From positions 1 to 6,471 of the forward strand of contig JBBDWN010000040.1 of NCBI GenBank assembly GCA_040902855.1: 6,471 nucleotides of DNA, in the 5' to 3' direction. Both the position numbers and the translations under genes were made by a program. This DNA comes from DATHWB01 sp040902855. Lineage in GTDB: Bacteria; Actinomycetota; Acidimicrobiia; Spongiisociales; ZC4RG35. A model generated the notes under the pieces. That model made no database searches. It saw nothing but the letters and a program-made list of their open reading frames with translations, and was not told the origin of the DNA. Positions 6,094 to 6,471 of the stretch are shown piece by piece (position 1 is the first letter of the stretch; each line of letters starts with the position of its first letter).

Positions 6094-6250
6094 GTCCGGT
6101 TCTCCAACCTCCCAGGATTTGTCTGGACAGCGACGATGTCGCGCGAGATAGTGGAACGAGGTCAGGGGGTCTCCGGACGAACTGGGCGGTATCAACCGAA
6201 CCGCCTCCGCCCACCTCCCGGACCGAAGTTGGGCCTACCAGCGTATGTGG

Positions 6251-6281
6251 AAAAGTCGGGACAGATCCCTACCTCCCCGAC
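6251..6281 (-). terminator. Terminator-like hairpin in the rplA-rplJ gap
   Basis: On the minus strand GTCGGG (6281-6276) pairs with CCCGAC (6260-6255), followed by TTTT (6254-6251). The 15-nt loop can form a competing GGGA-TCTG-TCCC stem. It lies about 130 nt past the rplA stop and could end or reduce rplK-rplA read-through. The short stem and tract make it a moderate candidate. Confidence 0.45.
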
Positions 6282-6359
6282 CCGCATCCGGTAGAGACGG
6301 CAGACCTGGCAGCCGAGCCCAAGGACCGGACCCGGGGACCCCCTCGTCTTCTTTCGCGC

Positions 6360-6390
6360 AAGAGGCACCGCCACACGGACGGTGCCTCTT
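6360..6390. other. Perfect 11-bp stem-loop downstream of rplA
   Basis: AAGAGGCACCG (6360-6370) is perfectly complementary to CGGTGCCTCTT (6380-6390) around a 9-nt loop, starting 21 nt after the rplA stop. On the minus strand, the operon direction, the 3' side is GCGCGAAAG without a U-tract. It may therefore act as an RNA-processing or 3'-stabilising structure more than as an intrinsic terminator. The plus-strand side is more T-rich, but no plus-strand gene is visible there. Confidence 0.65.
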
Positions 6391-6410
6391 CATCTTTCAT
6401 TGGTACCGTG

Positions 6411-6471
6411 TCAGACGGCGGTCTTGGCGAGATCCTCGACCTGAGACGTGTCGATCTTGACGGACGGCCCC
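6411..6471 (-). CDS. rplA: 50S ribosomal protein L1, C-terminal end (cut by window edge)
   Basis: Only the last 19 codons and the TGA stop (6413-6411) are in the window: GPSVKIDTSQVEDLAKTAV. The start resembles the conserved L1 C-terminal strand (usually STMGPG followed by a V/I-K/R-hydrophobic-D pattern). Its place upstream of rplJ-rplL on the same strand matches the standard rplK-rplA-rplJ-rplL order. L1 binds 23S rRNA at the L1 stalk and often represses its own operon. The start and most of the gene lie to the right of the window. Confidence 0.85.
   Translation of the reverse strand, partial: GPSVKIDTSQVEDLAKTAV

Larger units (their letters stand above)
5899..6410 (-). other. 512-nt gene-free stretch between rplA and rplJ
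   Basis: I see no convincing coding frame here: the short open frames lack ribosome binding sites and family-like sequence. The stretch holds the rplJ leader and attenuator, a possible promoter, a terminator-like hairpin (6281-6251) and a perfect 11-bp hairpin (6360-6390). Another stem, TGGGCGG/CCGCCCA (6183-6189 with 6207-6213), encloses a 17-nt loop containing an alternative CCGCC partner. A small hairpin, GCGAC-GAT-GTCGC, lies at 6130-6142. The purine 7-mer GGGAGGT occurs three times on the minus strand (6277-6271, 6219-6213, 6113-6107). Confidence 0.7.

Noticed and set aside
6192..6460. Short open frames in the rplA-rplJ gap (60-71 codons)
   Set aside because: They lack ribosome binding sites and overlap structured RNA elements; one of them runs opposite the rplA end.

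Overview
The window is about 6.5 kb of GC-rich bacterial chromosome. SerB with tandem ACT domains, an M1 aminopeptidase with an ERAP1-like C-terminal half, an AbiEi/DUF559-type protein and GTG/TTG start codons together suggest a high-GC actinomycete, possibly near Acidimicrobiia. That placement rests on protein style only; no phylogenetic marker was compared.

Layout from left to right. (1) Positions 1-1026 form a compact cassette. One minus-strand gene (42-941) encodes an AbiEi-like winged-helix N-terminus joined to a DUF559/Vsr-like nuclease domain. It is bracketed by 40-bp inverted repeats that match at 38 of 40 positions, and the stop codon lies one base inside the left repeat. This is an insertion-sequence-like layout without a recognisable transposase, and it is the most unusual part of the window. 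(2) A G-quadruplex-type tract (1027-1049) separates the cassette from serB (1050-2225, minus), the last enzyme of serine biosynthesis. (3) A 70-bp divergent spacer leads to a cytosolic M1 zinc aminopeptidase (2296-4851, plus). (4) A strong GC hairpin lies between that gene and the convergent ribosomal genes rplL (4915-5301) and rplJ (5305-5898), both minus. (5) A 512-nt gene-free stretch (5899-6410) holds the rplJ leader, with an attenuator-like hairpin plus U5 just before the rplJ ribosome binding site, a possible promoter, and further hairpins. (6) The last 19 codons of rplA (L1) enter from the right edge, so the order rplA-rplJ-rplL on the minus strand is the classical L1/L10/L12 cluster.

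The ribosomal genes, serB and the aminopeptidase are ordinary housekeeping genes with intact catalytic motifs. The unexplained material is the inverted-repeat cassette, the operator-like palindrome over its start codon, and the structured leader upstream of rplJ.
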